64,000 bases of DNA. Origin: Corynebacterium sp. Marseille-P4321 (GTDB lineage: Bacteria > Actinomycetota > Actinomycetes > Mycobacteriales > Mycobacteriaceae). The first letter of the stretch is position 1, and each line of letters begins with the position of its first letter. The stretch is taken from the NCBI RefSeq assembly GCF_903645305.1, contig NZ_CAHJXO010000001.1, forward strand, positions 248,001-312,000, written 5' to 3'. The notes under the pieces are model-generated. The model worked only from the letters and a program-made list of their open reading frames with translations. It made no database searches and was not told the DNA's origin. Positions 28,101 through 36,282 of this stretch are shown in pieces. The translations under genes were made by a program, and so were the position numbers.

Positions 28101-28918
28101 GGGTAGCCGAGCCGACCAGCGACGCCGAACGGTACCAGCCCGCCTACCCCGAGACCGTGATCAAGGTAGGGGAGCAGGGGACCGCGGCGCGTACCGGCAC
28201 CGTCGGCACGAACGCGAGCTTCACGCTTGTCGACGCCGCTGGGTTGGTGGACGGAGTCGTCGATGAGCCAACTGGCGCTATCACGGCGCGGGTACCGAAA
28301 GAGGCGGCGCCGGGAACGAAGTTCTACCCGGTGGTGGAGGTGCGCTACGCCGACGGATCGACCGAGTTCGTGACGGCGGAGTTTGTTGCGGATTCCATCG
28401 CGCGTGTCGCGGAACCGGAGTGGGCAGAGCTGGTCGTGCCGGCTGGGCAAACGTCGTCCGAGGACACGAAACGCAGCGTGCCCGAGGACACCACATTCGC
28501 CATCCAAGACACGTTCGAGGCTCCGAACTGGGACATCAGCATTGATCCGACCACGGGTGAACTCACCGTCCACACGAGCGAGGACGTCCGCGAGAACGAA
28601 GAGGTCATCATTCCGGTCGTAGCGACGTTCAAGGACAACTCGCAGAAGGTTGTCAACGTCAAGGCTAAGGCCGTCAAGTCCGCTTCAACGGCCTCGAAGG
28701 CCGCAACCCCGACGGTGACGACAACGGTCACCTCCACCGTGGGCGCGCCCGCACCCGAAACGTCGAAGCAGGCCGGCTCCAGCGCGAGCGGGATCATCGC
28801 GATTGTGCTTGGCGCTCTCGCGCTCATCGGTGGTGCTGGATTTGCGCTGACACAAAACCCGAGCCTCATCCCCGCACCTGTCCGTGACCAGCTCCGCCAG
28901 TTCGGCATCAACCTCTAG
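25133..28918 (+). CDS. Rib/alpha-like surface protein with a thrombospondin type 3 motif and C-terminal anchor
   Basis: A 1,261-residue protein. I chose the ATG at 25133 because AAGGAG lies 6 nt before it; a GTG start at 25103 is possible but lacks a site. The signal peptide has the core RRRGTSIAAAALSLAL. The N-terminal region (about 50-580) has a QWIDNDGAVSP domain shared with the protein at 60281 and is lower in GC than the rest. Residues 589-622 are calcium-binding DTDGDGIPD-type repeats. A Pro/Thr-rich hinge (about 717-800) leads to four Rib-like domains with YPDGST or YADGST signatures. A transmembrane helix (about 1215-1238) and the tail RDQLRQFGINL end the protein. No LPxTG. It is probably an adhesin or surface stalk, co-transcribed with the protease 14 nt downstream. 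Confidence 0.88.
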   Translation: MGASRSVSNPRSLRSRRRGTSIAAAALSLALVLPTAQALGAADSMQAAAAQTTINRVPNFAPVIEADALESGYDGSANTISGVVYLGETRNTVRYGAPIYLQWIDNDGAVSPTYKASVRSAKFKFDLREGFTDSAGRTHKFAAREGQRYKIWMDPVYHATSGNLLSPMFAHGAINPGEFVMVDPEQARGTTVTVGSDVSGIQIRMYEFPDVSLMTKPENEWLRDDEGYSDTVDTPLGWFSGSTRRETSPWGFDSAIGMVTGETYEVVFSVLDEDYVDIYRAAVGSGNNSTRDVKTFLQDNPDAIAATVVTYLGTGSFTVRFPEGVVSEKNRDYVYAFVRNSNGDPVPSLSAWTRPEFRSPLSGSDDTRKNESHLRLNASGGYGGIYFGLPLQDSVAIKLTGADLKEEFVQPGETLKVTASGTVPEIGRNYVQIYRNGERLDDECYIYPDSVAGIDRCDFRVPIDAKDGDIITTIAIYSNESDEVAADSVIVKLPEYEVAYAPKVVVRNEGAVEVSPEYMSATPPDRVAEYNLADGFVAPEGYSVNLRPWDGGLRVYAYSNARVEELDIPIEISFKNGADPVSTTATFLLDTDGDGIPDIEDRDDDGDGVVDEMDQDPKDPRVGNASLTHELVFPEAVSGYPGELVEVQGELRRDGFAVAIPNGARFTISGEGEGVSNRGVAKIRIPADASAGDTITAEVTITYADGTTDTALASAVARELPRPPAPTTSAPTPTSATSVRPTTTTPVPSSTTVPTTTSTTPVPTSAVPKPTPTPVQPSVSDAPAPVAEKDADRYQPVFPTVYARANKQSLSVNPLATLTDNDQTFQNQPLPVGTKLDAKTPGAEIIEVTDEDGVTRQLVQFTPPANAKAGETQQVRVQVTYPDGSTEEVTIPFEIVEKTQADDTNLAYEADKAAAPNKTVNIVQTGTRNLPANTEFITARTNQLDGWRVSVDPATGDLQATAPENAKPLTFTTLALFADGSTKTITTTIGVAEPTSDAERYQPAYPETVIKVGEQGTAARTGTVGTNASFTLVDAAGLVDGVVDEPTGAITARVPKEAAPGTKFYPVVEVRYADGSTEFVTAEFVADSIARVAEPEWAELVVPAGQTSSEDTKRSVPEDTTFAIQDTFEAPNWDISIDPTTGELTVHTSEDVRENEEVIIPVVATFKDNSQKVVNVKAKAVKSASTASKAATPTVTTTVTSTVGAPAPETSKQAGSSASGIIAIVLGALALIGGAGFALTQNPSLIPAPVRDQLRQFGINL

Positions 28919-28932
28919 GAAGGCCAGAAAGC

Positions 28933-31416
28933 ATGCGAACCCCCAAAACCATCATTGCGCTGGCCACCTCGACCGCGCTTGCCCTGGGCACCGTCGCCGC
29001 CGTGCCTGGTATACCGGCGACTGCCGCGACATCCGTGAACGGCCAGGTAGCAACCTATAACCGCAGCGGTGAGGGAGCTCTGACAAGCGCAACGTTGGAC
29101 GCGTTGCACCAGACATCCCAGCTCCAATTCACGTGGAATGCTCCCCTATCTACCGCGGGGCTATTGCAGACGGACATTCAAACCTCGATGTACATCGGCG
29201 GTACGAGGCAGTTCGTCACCCCCGCGCGCGTGAGCCGCAACGGGGACACCACCACGATGGTGACCACGGATCCGGGAACCGGGATCGAAGTGTCCAGGAT
29301 CGTCCGAGTGGACGGCTCGCGCGTGGATGTCACTGTCGAAGCCACCAACACCACGCCGAGACAGCAAAATCTCCAGCTCGACCTTCTCCACTTCGCTCGC
29401 AGGGACCCGAGGAACCCAGCCGCGTTTGCGGGCACTTTCGACGGAAAGGCAATCTTCGCGGAATCGGAGGCGCCGGGTTACGACATGGAGGTCACCTTCA
29501 GCGGAGGTCACCAGACGTCCGGGTTCGCCAGCGATCCGAATTATGCGATCCCCAGTGCCCGGTGGGGCGTAGACGGCGGGAAGGGCCAGGCAGTCGATGG
29601 TGGGGCCAGCGCGCAAGGCGCCGGTTGGTTCCGCGGGTGGGATCCGGGGGAGACCGTGAGGGCGTCGATAAGCGTAGAGCTCACCCCGCAGCTGCGTACG
29701 AAGGACGCGGACCAGGACGGCATCCCCGACGAGTGGGAGCGCGGCTCCTTCACCCCCAGCGGTGGGCAGAAGCTCGACCTGGCGAGGTGGGGCGCGCGCC
29801 CCGACCAGAAGGACGTGTTCCTCCAGCTCAACTGGATGGAGCCGGAGTTCAACGAGAACGCGTGCAATGTGAGGGGCAGGTTTGCCAAGAACATTGACAA
29901 GACGATGAACTGGGTCGAGTGCGCCGAGGTGAACAAGAACGCCTACCGGCCATCGAAACAGATCCTCGATGACCTAGTCAAGGAATTCGCGGACAACGGT
30001 GTCAACCTGCACATTGATGCAGGTGAGTGGTACACCAACTTCGCATCCTTCGAGTCGGGGCAACTCAAGGGCGGGCCCATCGAGTTCGAGCGGTACCCGT
30101 TCAACGGGAAGGATGGCCGTGAGGTTCTTCAGGGCTACAGCGACACGCTCCTCGGAGACCGGGACGCAGTCTTCCACCTCGGTGTGATCGGCGACCAGAT
30201 GGCGCCCAGAAATGACGCTTCCGGGTTGGGCACCATGCCGGGAGGATCGTTCTACGTTGCCTGGTACGCGCAGATGAACCGCGACGAGCAGGTGCGCAAC
30301 ACCATTCTTCACGAGTTCGGACACAACCTCGGCCTTGGTCACTCTGGCGCGATCAACCAGCCGAATCGGGCGGTGGGGTACAACTACGTGCCCGGGTACA
30401 AGTCGACCATGAATTACCTGTACCAGTTTGAGCACTTCGGTTTCACGAAGGGCCCGTCGCGCAACCCTGCGCAGCTCGAGGACCGCTGCGCGCGTCTGAG
30501 CGCTGCGGACCCGTGCTTCACGGGCACCTACGAGATTGGTGCCGACTGGGACAACCTCACCTTCACCGGCGGCAAGGTAGGTCGCGCGATCGGCCATATT
30601 GAGAAACCAGAGATGTCGAAAAACGAGGACGCAACCACGCGTGATCTCGTTGTCATCGCCGCCGCCAAGAACAACGGCAAGGGCGGATTCCGTTTGGTGG
30701 ATACGGAGGAGCGGCCGAACGGCATCGTCACCGCGAACCCTGACAACGTCATCCACGCAGAGGTGAGCAACCATGGTGTCGAGGAGCACACCTACCTGCT
30801 CGAATACACCTACAACGAAGACACTTACACGGAGAAGTACACCGTTCCCGGTGTCAACGATCCCTCCGGGGGCACATTGCTTATCGACGTCCCAGTGCCC
30901 AACCTCACCGGCTACAAGAGCGAGGTCCTCCCCATTCGCTTCAGCCTGTACAACGAACAGAACGAGGTGCAGTACAGCCAGGACCTCAACGTGCCGGTGC
31001 TGGACCTGACGAAGGAAGAGCTGAGCGAGGTCGTCGAACAACTTCCCACCGAGACGAACGAGAAGCTGAAGAAGGTCGTCGACGAGAAGCTGAAGCCTGC
31101 GATTACCGCAACGGCGACCCCCTCTCCGTCGCCTACCCCTTCGTCCGTGGCTCCTACGTCAACTTCGGCGCCCGCGCCCGTGGTGCCAACCCCGGTGAAG
31201 ACGCGGCCGAACCAACCGGCACCCGCGCCTGGGAAGAACGCGGTAACGGTGACTTCCACCGTCACCACCACGACGACACCGGTCGCTGGGCCTGCGAGCG
31301 ATTCCCCTAGTCCGTCTAACGTCGCGGCGATCGTCGCCGGCCTCTTGATGGCCTTGGGCGGCATCGGTCTCGCGGCATGGGGCTGGGTCACTGCGAACGG
31401 GATGCCCAGTTTCTAG
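28933..31416 (+). CDS. Membrane-anchored zinc metalloprotease (metzincin type)
   Basis: An 827-residue protein. The signal peptide is about residues 1-32. An N-terminal beta domain and a calcium-site-like DADQDGIPDEWE segment (about 256-267) precede the catalytic core. The zinc motif HEFGHNLGLGH falls at residues 460-470 (His460, Glu461, His464, His470), with a Met-turn candidate STMNYLY about 20 residues later, as in metzincins. The C-terminus has a Pro/Ser/Thr-rich linker and a transmembrane helix ending in GMPSF, so the catalytic domain should face outside. AGGAAGG precedes the ATG. It lies 14 nt after the surface protein gene, so the two are probably one operon. Substrate is unknown; the partner surface protein is an obvious candidate. 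Confidence 0.88.
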   Translation: MRTPKTIIALATSTALALGTVAAVPGIPATAATSVNGQVATYNRSGEGALTSATLDALHQTSQLQFTWNAPLSTAGLLQTDIQTSMYIGGTRQFVTPARVSRNGDTTTMVTTDPGTGIEVSRIVRVDGSRVDVTVEATNTTPRQQNLQLDLLHFARRDPRNPAAFAGTFDGKAIFAESEAPGYDMEVTFSGGHQTSGFASDPNYAIPSARWGVDGGKGQAVDGGASAQGAGWFRGWDPGETVRASISVELTPQLRTKDADQDGIPDEWERGSFTPSGGQKLDLARWGARPDQKDVFLQLNWMEPEFNENACNVRGRFAKNIDKTMNWVECAEVNKNAYRPSKQILDDLVKEFADNGVNLHIDAGEWYTNFASFESGQLKGGPIEFERYPFNGKDGREVLQGYSDTLLGDRDAVFHLGVIGDQMAPRNDASGLGTMPGGSFYVAWYAQMNRDEQVRNTILHEFGHNLGLGHSGAINQPNRAVGYNYVPGYKSTMNYLYQFEHFGFTKGPSRNPAQLEDRCARLSAADPCFTGTYEIGADWDNLTFTGGKVGRAIGHIEKPEMSKNEDATTRDLVVIAAAKNNGKGGFRLVDTEERPNGIVTANPDNVIHAEVSNHGVEEHTYLLEYTYNEDTYTEKYTVPGVNDPSGGTLLIDVPVPNLTGYKSEVLPIRFSLYNEQNEVQYSQDLNVPVLDLTKEELSEVVEQLPTETNEKLKKVVDEKLKPAITATATPSPSPTPSSVAPTSTSAPAPVVPTPVKTRPNQPAPAPGKNAVTVTSTVTTTTTPVAGPASDSPSPSNVAAIVAGLLMALGGIGLAAWGWVTANGMPSF

Positions 31417-31424
31417 AACCCACC

Positions 31425-31453
31425 GGCTAAGTCTGATGATTGAGGACTTAGCC
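31425..31453 (+). terminator. Terminator hairpin of the surface protein-protease operon
   Basis: GGCTAAGTC (31425-31433) and GACTTAGCC (31445-31453) form a perfect 9-bp stem with an 11-nt loop, 8 bp past the protease stop. There is no U-run. Confidence 0.6.
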
Positions 31454-31553
31454 AGGTCTGTCGGGTCCGGCCGGGCGCTGGCCCTGTAAAAATCGATATC
31501 CGTCCCTTAGTGCCAGGGTGGTTGTGAACGACGAACCGTAGGAGGTTTTGTTC

Positions 31554-32435
31554 ATGACCGATTCGCAGTTGCCTCAGTTGGTGCCGTCGGTGTTGACGTC
31601 GGCTCCGGCTGTTGAGGTCCCGGTGGCTACCCGGAAGGTCAAGCCTAAGACGTTGCGTGAGGAAGTCGAGGAGATCTTGGCGGTGCCGCCGCGTGTGCTG
31701 GGGGCGGGGGAAGTGCTCGATGAGGAGACGTTGGCGTCGCCTGAGGCGGTGGTGTTCGTGTTCTCCCCGTATCGTGTTACCGGTTCTGGTAGTTGGTTTC
31801 ATCCAGCACAGCAGCGGCAGATGATCACGATTTACAACGTGTTGCCCTATGGGACGAAGGGCCTGTGGTGTGCTCGGCAGGGAATTCAATACGTCAATAT
31901 CAAGCGTTGGGCCCGCGCATTGCAGAAGTCGAAAACCACTGATGACGGCCTTGACGGTGCCGAGCGTGCCAAACGCTTGGTTGATGCTGCCTACCTGGGC
32001 AGACCTAGTGCGGAATACATCCGTGAGGTGGTTGTCGAGTACGGGTTAGTACCGCATGGCCAGAAAGAAGCGTGGTTGGTTGCGCATGGACTTGCTTTGC
32101 ACACCGTGCGACGCTGGACAGCAATGGTGGCTGACGGTGATCTGCCGACACGCACAAGGCCAAGGAGGGTTGGAACGTTGACAATGGATGAATGCGCTGA
32201 AATTCAGCAGCTGCGCAAGGAAATCTCCGCGCTAACGCAGGACAAACGCAAGCTGGAACTCGACGCGAAACGCCGGGAAGAAGCAATGCAGCGTGCCCTG
32301 GATAAGGCCACGGAAAGGGCAGAGCGGGCTGAGTTGGCCACTGACGTGTTGGGAAAAGCTTTAGCGTCCATGCCAGGAGGGAGTGTCAGGAAGTTTGTGT
32401 GTGAGGCTCTGATCCAGAGGGAGTTTCACCGATAA
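31554..32435 (+). pseudogene. IS3-like orfA, 3' end replaced by IS256 sequence
   Basis: It starts at ATG 31554 behind GGAGG. Residues up to about 272 (nucleotide 32370) belong to the IS3-like element: two helix-turn-helix-like stretches and a C-terminal coiled coil (QLRKEISALTQDKRKLELDA). The inner IS begins at 32379, so the last about 20 codons are foreign and end at TAA 32433-32435, which overlaps the IS256 transposase ATG (TAATG). If the IS256 element and one target copy are removed, the frame continues at 33813-33913 to a normal TGA, giving about 315 residues. Confidence 0.75.
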
Positions 32436-33812
32436 TGACTACGGTGTCACCGAAGAAAAACCATGACCCGACCAGGGTCAACGAGATCAGCGAGAAGCTG
32501 ATGGATAATCCCGAGCTCGCCAAGCTCATCGGCGAGTTATCGACCTCCGCAGACGATGCCAGCGACCTGGTACGAGGATTGCTGCAGGCATCGATTAACG
32601 CTGGCCTGCAGGCAGAGATGGACAACCACCTCGGCTACCAGCACTCGGATCGCAAAGCGAAAGCTGAGTCCGGGGAGGATACGAACCACCGAAACGGGTC
32701 GTACACCAAAACCGTCGATTCCGGTTACGGCCCAATTGAGGTCACGATGCCGCGTGATCGCGCGGGCACGTTCACCCCGCAGATGGTGCCGAAAGGCTCA
32801 CGCCGTTTGACCGAGCTCGACGACATGATCATCTCGCTCTACGCCGGTGGGATGACTGTGCGTGACATCCAGCACCACCTCGCCACCACCCTTGGGGTGG
32901 AGATGAGCCCGGATACGATCAGCACGATCACCGACGCGGTGTTAGACGAGGTAATGATCTGGCAGAACCGTCAACTCGACGAGTTCTACCCGGTGATTTT
33001 CCTCGACGCGCTGCGCGTGAAGATCCGCGACGGACACCGGGTGATCAACAAGGCCTGCTACATGGCGGTCGGGGTGGATATGGACGGCATCAAGCACATC
33101 CTGGGGTTGTGGATCGCCGACAATGAAGGCGCGAGCTTTTGGGCTTCCGTCTGCGCGGATCTTGCTAACCGCGGGGTGCAAGATGTCTTCATCGTCTGCT
33201 GCGACGGGCTTAAGGGCCTGCCGGAAGCGGTAGAAGCGACCTGGCCTGGATCGATGGTGCAGACCTGCATCGTGCACCTGATCCGAGCGGCCAACAGGTG
33301 GGTGTCCTACGCGGATCGCCGCCAAGTCTCAGCTGCCCTGCGAGACGTCTATACTGCGCCGAATGAAGACACCGCCTCTGCAGCCCTGGAGGCGTTCGCC
33401 GACTCCGCTTTGGGGCGCAAGTACCCACAGTCGGTGAAGGTCTGGCGCGATGCGTGGGAGCGCTTCATCCCGTTCTTGCAGTTCCCGCCAGCTGCGAGGC
33501 GGGTGCTCTACACCACGAACTCGATCGAGTCGCTAAACGCCGAGCTTCGCAAAGCAACCCGTAACCGGGGACAGTTTCCAAGTGATGCCGCGGCGCTGAA
33601 GACGCTGTGGTTGATGATCTGCAATATCGAGGACAAGCGTGCCGCCCAACGTGCACGGAAGGCGAAGCGGGCAACGGAATGCAACGGCTATATTGAAGGA
33701 GCGAAAGCCACCGGCTGGAAAGAAGCCATCAACCAGCTAGCCGTGGCGTACCCTGACCGGTTCGCGGACTACTTGTAAACCAAGCCCCGCACACAAACAA
33801 TCGGACACTCTC
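32379..33812 (+). mobile_element. IS256-family insertion sequence, intact
   Basis: A 1,434-bp element. Terminal inverted repeats are imperfect: the left end GGGAGTGTC...GTTTGTGTG matches the complement of the right end GAGAGTGTC...GTTTGTGTG. The 8-bp direct repeat TGCCAGGA at 32371-32378 and 33813-33820 is a clean target-site duplication, typical of IS256 (8-9 bp). It encodes one full-length transposase. Confidence 0.92.
32435..33778 (+). CDS. IS256-family transposase (Mutator type)
   Basis: A 447-residue transposase of normal family length. N-terminal DNA-binding features include MDNHLGYQ and RNGSYTKTV. The DDE catalytic residues fit Asp in VIFLDALRVK, Asp in VCCDGLKG and Glu in TTNSIESLNAELRK; CIVHLIR is also typical. 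The start ATG overlaps the stop of the hybrid upstream frame (TAATG), which could allow translational coupling. No frameshift or stop is seen, so it should be active. Confidence 0.95.
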   Translation: MTTVSPKKNHDPTRVNEISEKLMDNPELAKLIGELSTSADDASDLVRGLLQASINAGLQAEMDNHLGYQHSDRKAKAESGEDTNHRNGSYTKTVDSGYGPIEVTMPRDRAGTFTPQMVPKGSRRLTELDDMIISLYAGGMTVRDIQHHLATTLGVEMSPDTISTITDAVLDEVMIWQNRQLDEFYPVIFLDALRVKIRDGHRVINKACYMAVGVDMDGIKHILGLWIADNEGASFWASVCADLANRGVQDVFIVCCDGLKGLPEAVEATWPGSMVQTCIVHLIRAANRWVSYADRRQVSAALRDVYTAPNEDTASAALEAFADSALGRKYPQSVKVWRDAWERFIPFLQFPPAARRVLYTTNSIESLNAELRKATRNRGQFPSDAAALKTLWLMICNIEDKRAAQRARKAKRATECNGYIEGAKATGWKEAINQLAVAYPDRFADYL

Positions 33813-33820
33813 TGCCAGGA

Positions 33821-34929
33821 GCACCTGGCGTGGACTCAGACGCGGAGGAAAAGTCCTCACCGACGCCCAACAACGTCTCTACGAGCAAGGACGGCAAGCG
33901 GAAGAAACGCTGATCAACCAGCTTGTTTCCGTCGGTTACTCCAAAACGAAGGCAATGGGCATTATCGGCGTGTCGCGCAGCCGGGTCTTCTACGAAACCA
34001 ATCCGCGCCCACGTACCGACAATCCGATTCCGCATCACCAACGCCGGATCAACCGGTTGCCGGATGCCACTGTGAAACGCATCGTGGAAATACTGGATGA
34101 CAATCCGCATTGCGGGGTGGACCAGGTGTTTTACGCCGCGTTGAACAATGGGATCTATCTGGCGAGTCTGCGCAGCTTTTACCGGGTGGCCAAAGCCCAT
34201 GGCAAACTGTTGCACCAACGCCACAACACCAAAGCCAGACAAGCTACACGCCGCCACACCGCCGCGCCGCCGCATGTGCACGCCACCGCCCCCGGACAGG
34301 TGTTGTGCTGGGACATTACGTTTTTGCCTGGCCAGTACTACGGGCACACCTTCGCGTTGCACATGGTGATCGATCTGTACTCGCGTGCCATCGTCGGGTT
34401 CGTCGTCGCCGAACGAGAAAACAGCCAACTTGCAGCAGCGATGTTCGCCGACATCTTCACTCGTTTTCCCGATGTGCACACCGTGCACTCCGACAACGGT
34501 GCTGCGATGACCAGCAAACGACTCGGCAAGCTGTTCGCCGAACACGGTGTGGCCCGCTCGTTGAACCGGCCGCACACCAGCAACGACAACCCGCACGCCG
34601 AGTCGGTGTTTCACACCCTAAAGACCAGGACTTACTATCCGAAAACCTTTACCACGCTGGGCGAAGCCAACGCCTGGGTCAGCGCTTGGGTGCCGGCCTA
34701 CAACGCCACCCCACACAGTGGGATCAACTACTACCCACCACAAGCAGTCCTCGACGGCACCTGGATACACCTGCAGCACAAACGAGAAGAAGCGATGCGA
34801 ACCACACTAAGCGAAGGCACCATCACACAACTACCGGACACCAAAGCCGGCACAGGCCTTCCGGCAGAAGTCAGCATCATCCGCACCACCACTCAAACCG
34901 CCCCACCCCCACAACCCATCACGATCTAA
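33821..34929 (+). pseudogene. IS3-like orfB (DDE transposase part), separated from orfA
   Basis: The frame is open from the IS256 junction. The first ATG is at 33955 (MGIIGVSRSRVF), giving 324 residues. The catalytic triad fits Asp in CWDITFLPG, Asp in VHSDNGAAM and Glu in HAESVFHTLK. In the ancestral element orfB overlapped orfA in the -1 frame around GAGGAAAAG (about 33841-33849), the usual IS3 arrangement for a frameshifted OrfAB. The IS256 insertion upstream removes that route. The DDE domain itself looks intact. Confidence 0.8.
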
Positions 34930-35048
34930 CACCCGAACCCGTTCACAACCACTTGACACAAAGCGCGTCCCCACGATCAAAGACAAAACCCCAGGTCAGC
35001 GAACGGGGTTTGTCGATCCTTACAGGCCAACCCGCCCGAGCACGAAAA

Positions 35049-35080
35049 ACGCCCCGTACCTCCAAGAGGTAGCGGGGCGT
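35049..35080 (-). terminator. Intrinsic terminator of the 35106 membrane-protein gene
   Basis: On the minus strand a 14-bp GC-rich stem with a one-base bulge and 3-nt loop (35066-35080 with 35049-35062) is followed by a U-run (GTTTTTC). It lies 26 bp past the stop codon. Confidence 0.88.
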
Positions 35081-35105
35081 TGTGGGTTAAAGAACCCGAG
35101 CTGAA

Positions 35106-35924
35106 TTAGCGCTGGTTGCGGTTCAGCACGGAGCGGGAACCAGCGGCACCGGCGAGGGCGGAAACCACAGCGCCGATGATCAGGCCGGCGAAGGTCCACC
35201 AGGTGCCAACGGCGGCGTCGTCGGAAACCTCGTCAGCGGTGCGCTTCGCGTCGTCCCAAGCCTCGTTGGCCTGCTGCTTCGCGTTGTCGATGTCTTCCTG
35301 GGTGACCTGGTCGCGGGCGTCGTTGATGGCGTCCTCGGCCTGGTTAGCGGCGTCGCGAGCCTCCTGCTCGGTCACGTTCTCGGAAGCGTACTGGCCAGCA
35401 GCGTTAGCGGCACCACCAACAGCGGAACCGGTCGCGGTAGCGGCGGTGCCCAGGATGGAGCCCAGGCCGCCGAGCACGGAAGCGCCGAGCCAGCCAGCGA
35501 GGATCACGGTGGCGATCAGGGAGGTCGCCCAGGTGCCCAGACCGTGGAACAGGCCAGCACGCACGCCGAGTGCGCCGGACACGTAGCCGGCGGCGGCGAA
35601 GGCGATGACCAGCGCGATCACAGCGAAAATGCCGGTTGCAGCGCCGGTGGAACCCTGCAGACCCATAGCTGCGGCACCGACACCGAGCAGGATCATGATT
35701 GCGATGAAGGTGACCACGCCAGCGAAGATGGCGCCCCAGGAGACGTTGCCGTCCGAAACCTCGGTGGAGTTGGTGCCGATCCAGGCTTCCTGGCCGATGT
35801 GCTCGTCATCCTGGGATTCGGTGCGCACGGCGGTGCTGGTCGTAGCGGCAGTCGTCTGCGGTGCAGCAGTGCGACGGGTGGTAGTGGTCTTGCGGACCTG
35901 CTTTCCGTTGTTCGGAGAAGTCAT
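35106..35924 (-). CDS. Four-helix integral membrane protein with an amphipathic insert, function unknown
   Basis: A 272-residue protein from ATG 35922-35924 (TSPNNGKQVRK). An 18-residue upstream extension in frame is possible. The N-terminal 60 residues are hydrophilic and Thr-rich. Three hydrophobic helices (about 65-180: VSWGAIFAGVVTFIAIM, GIFAVIALVIAFAAAGY, TSLIATVILAGWLGASV) follow. Then comes a hydrophilic, Asp/Ala/Gln-rich helical segment (about 190-240: EARDAANQAEDAINDARDQ) like stress-type coiled proteins, and a final membrane helix. It has its own terminator. I recognise no named family. Confidence 0.85.
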   Translation of the reverse strand: MTSPNNGKQVRKTTTTRRTAAPQTTAATTSTAVRTESQDDEHIGQEAWIGTNSTEVSDGNVSWGAIFAGVVTFIAIMILLGVGAAAMGLQGSTGAATGIFAVIALVIAFAAAGYVSGALGVRAGLFHGLGTWATSLIATVILAGWLGASVLGGLGSILGTAATATGSAVGGAANAAGQYASENVTEQEARDAANQAEDAINDARDQVTQEDIDNAKQQANEAWDDAKRTADEVSDDAAVGTWWTFAGLIIGAVVSALAGAAGSRSVLNRNQR

Positions 35925-36222
35925 AAAAGTGTAGACCCTTTCTATAAGTCTTTCGCCATATTTTGGCAACTTCCGCAACGTTACTGCACAGGTACGACTA
36001 ATTGGGTTTCGGTTGAATAACGGTTCGGTATGGAAACGGTCCCGGTGTCGCTACCTCCCGCCGCCAGATGTGAACCAACGAATGTGAGCCAGCAAATGTG
36101 TACCAACAGGTGCAGACCAACCGAGTGATCGCGCGGGTACCTAGATTCGTGACCTGGCTGGACTGCATCTGTTGGTTCACATTTGGGAGCTGAGATGGCG
36201 GAGGGGACCCACAGACGCGAAA
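35925..36222. other. Intergenic region between the membrane protein and pqo terminator
   Basis: No gene is seen. It holds the likely promoter of the membrane-protein gene and the 14-bp repeat cluster described separately. Confidence 0.5.
36068..36182. repeat. Four 14-bp direct repeats plus one inverted copy
   Basis: Units begin at 36068, 36082, 36096 and 36110 with consensus ATGTGNACCAACNN. An exact inverted copy of the first 12 bases (GTTGGTTCACAT) lies at 36171-36182. The array resembles regulator-binding iterons. Confidence 0.75.
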
Positions 36223-36263
36223 ACCGCCCCGCTGCCGCGAAAGTTCGGGCAAAGCGGGGCGGT
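36223..36263 (-). terminator. Intrinsic terminator of pqo
   Basis: ACCGCCCCGCT (36223-36233) pairs perfectly with AGCGGGGCGGT (36253-36263), and on the minus strand is followed by GTTTTCG. It starts 20 bp past the stop. Confidence 0.85.
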
Positions 36264-36282
36264 GATCAGCCCAGGCGTAGAA

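Larger units (their letters stand above)
31484..35025 (+). mobile_element. IS3-like element, split by an IS256-family element
   Basis: The ends share an imperfect inverted repeat: CTGTAAAAATCGATA at the left (31484-31498) and the complement of CTGTAAGGATCGACA at the right (35011-35025). GCC directly flanks both ends and could be a 3-bp target duplication, but three bases are weak evidence. Without the inner insertion the element would be about 2.1 kb. It carries a two-frame transposase: an orfA-like HTH/coiled-coil protein and a DDE orfB in the -1 frame. The first part is broken by the inner IS, so the element should be inactive unless helped in trans. Confidence 0.7.
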
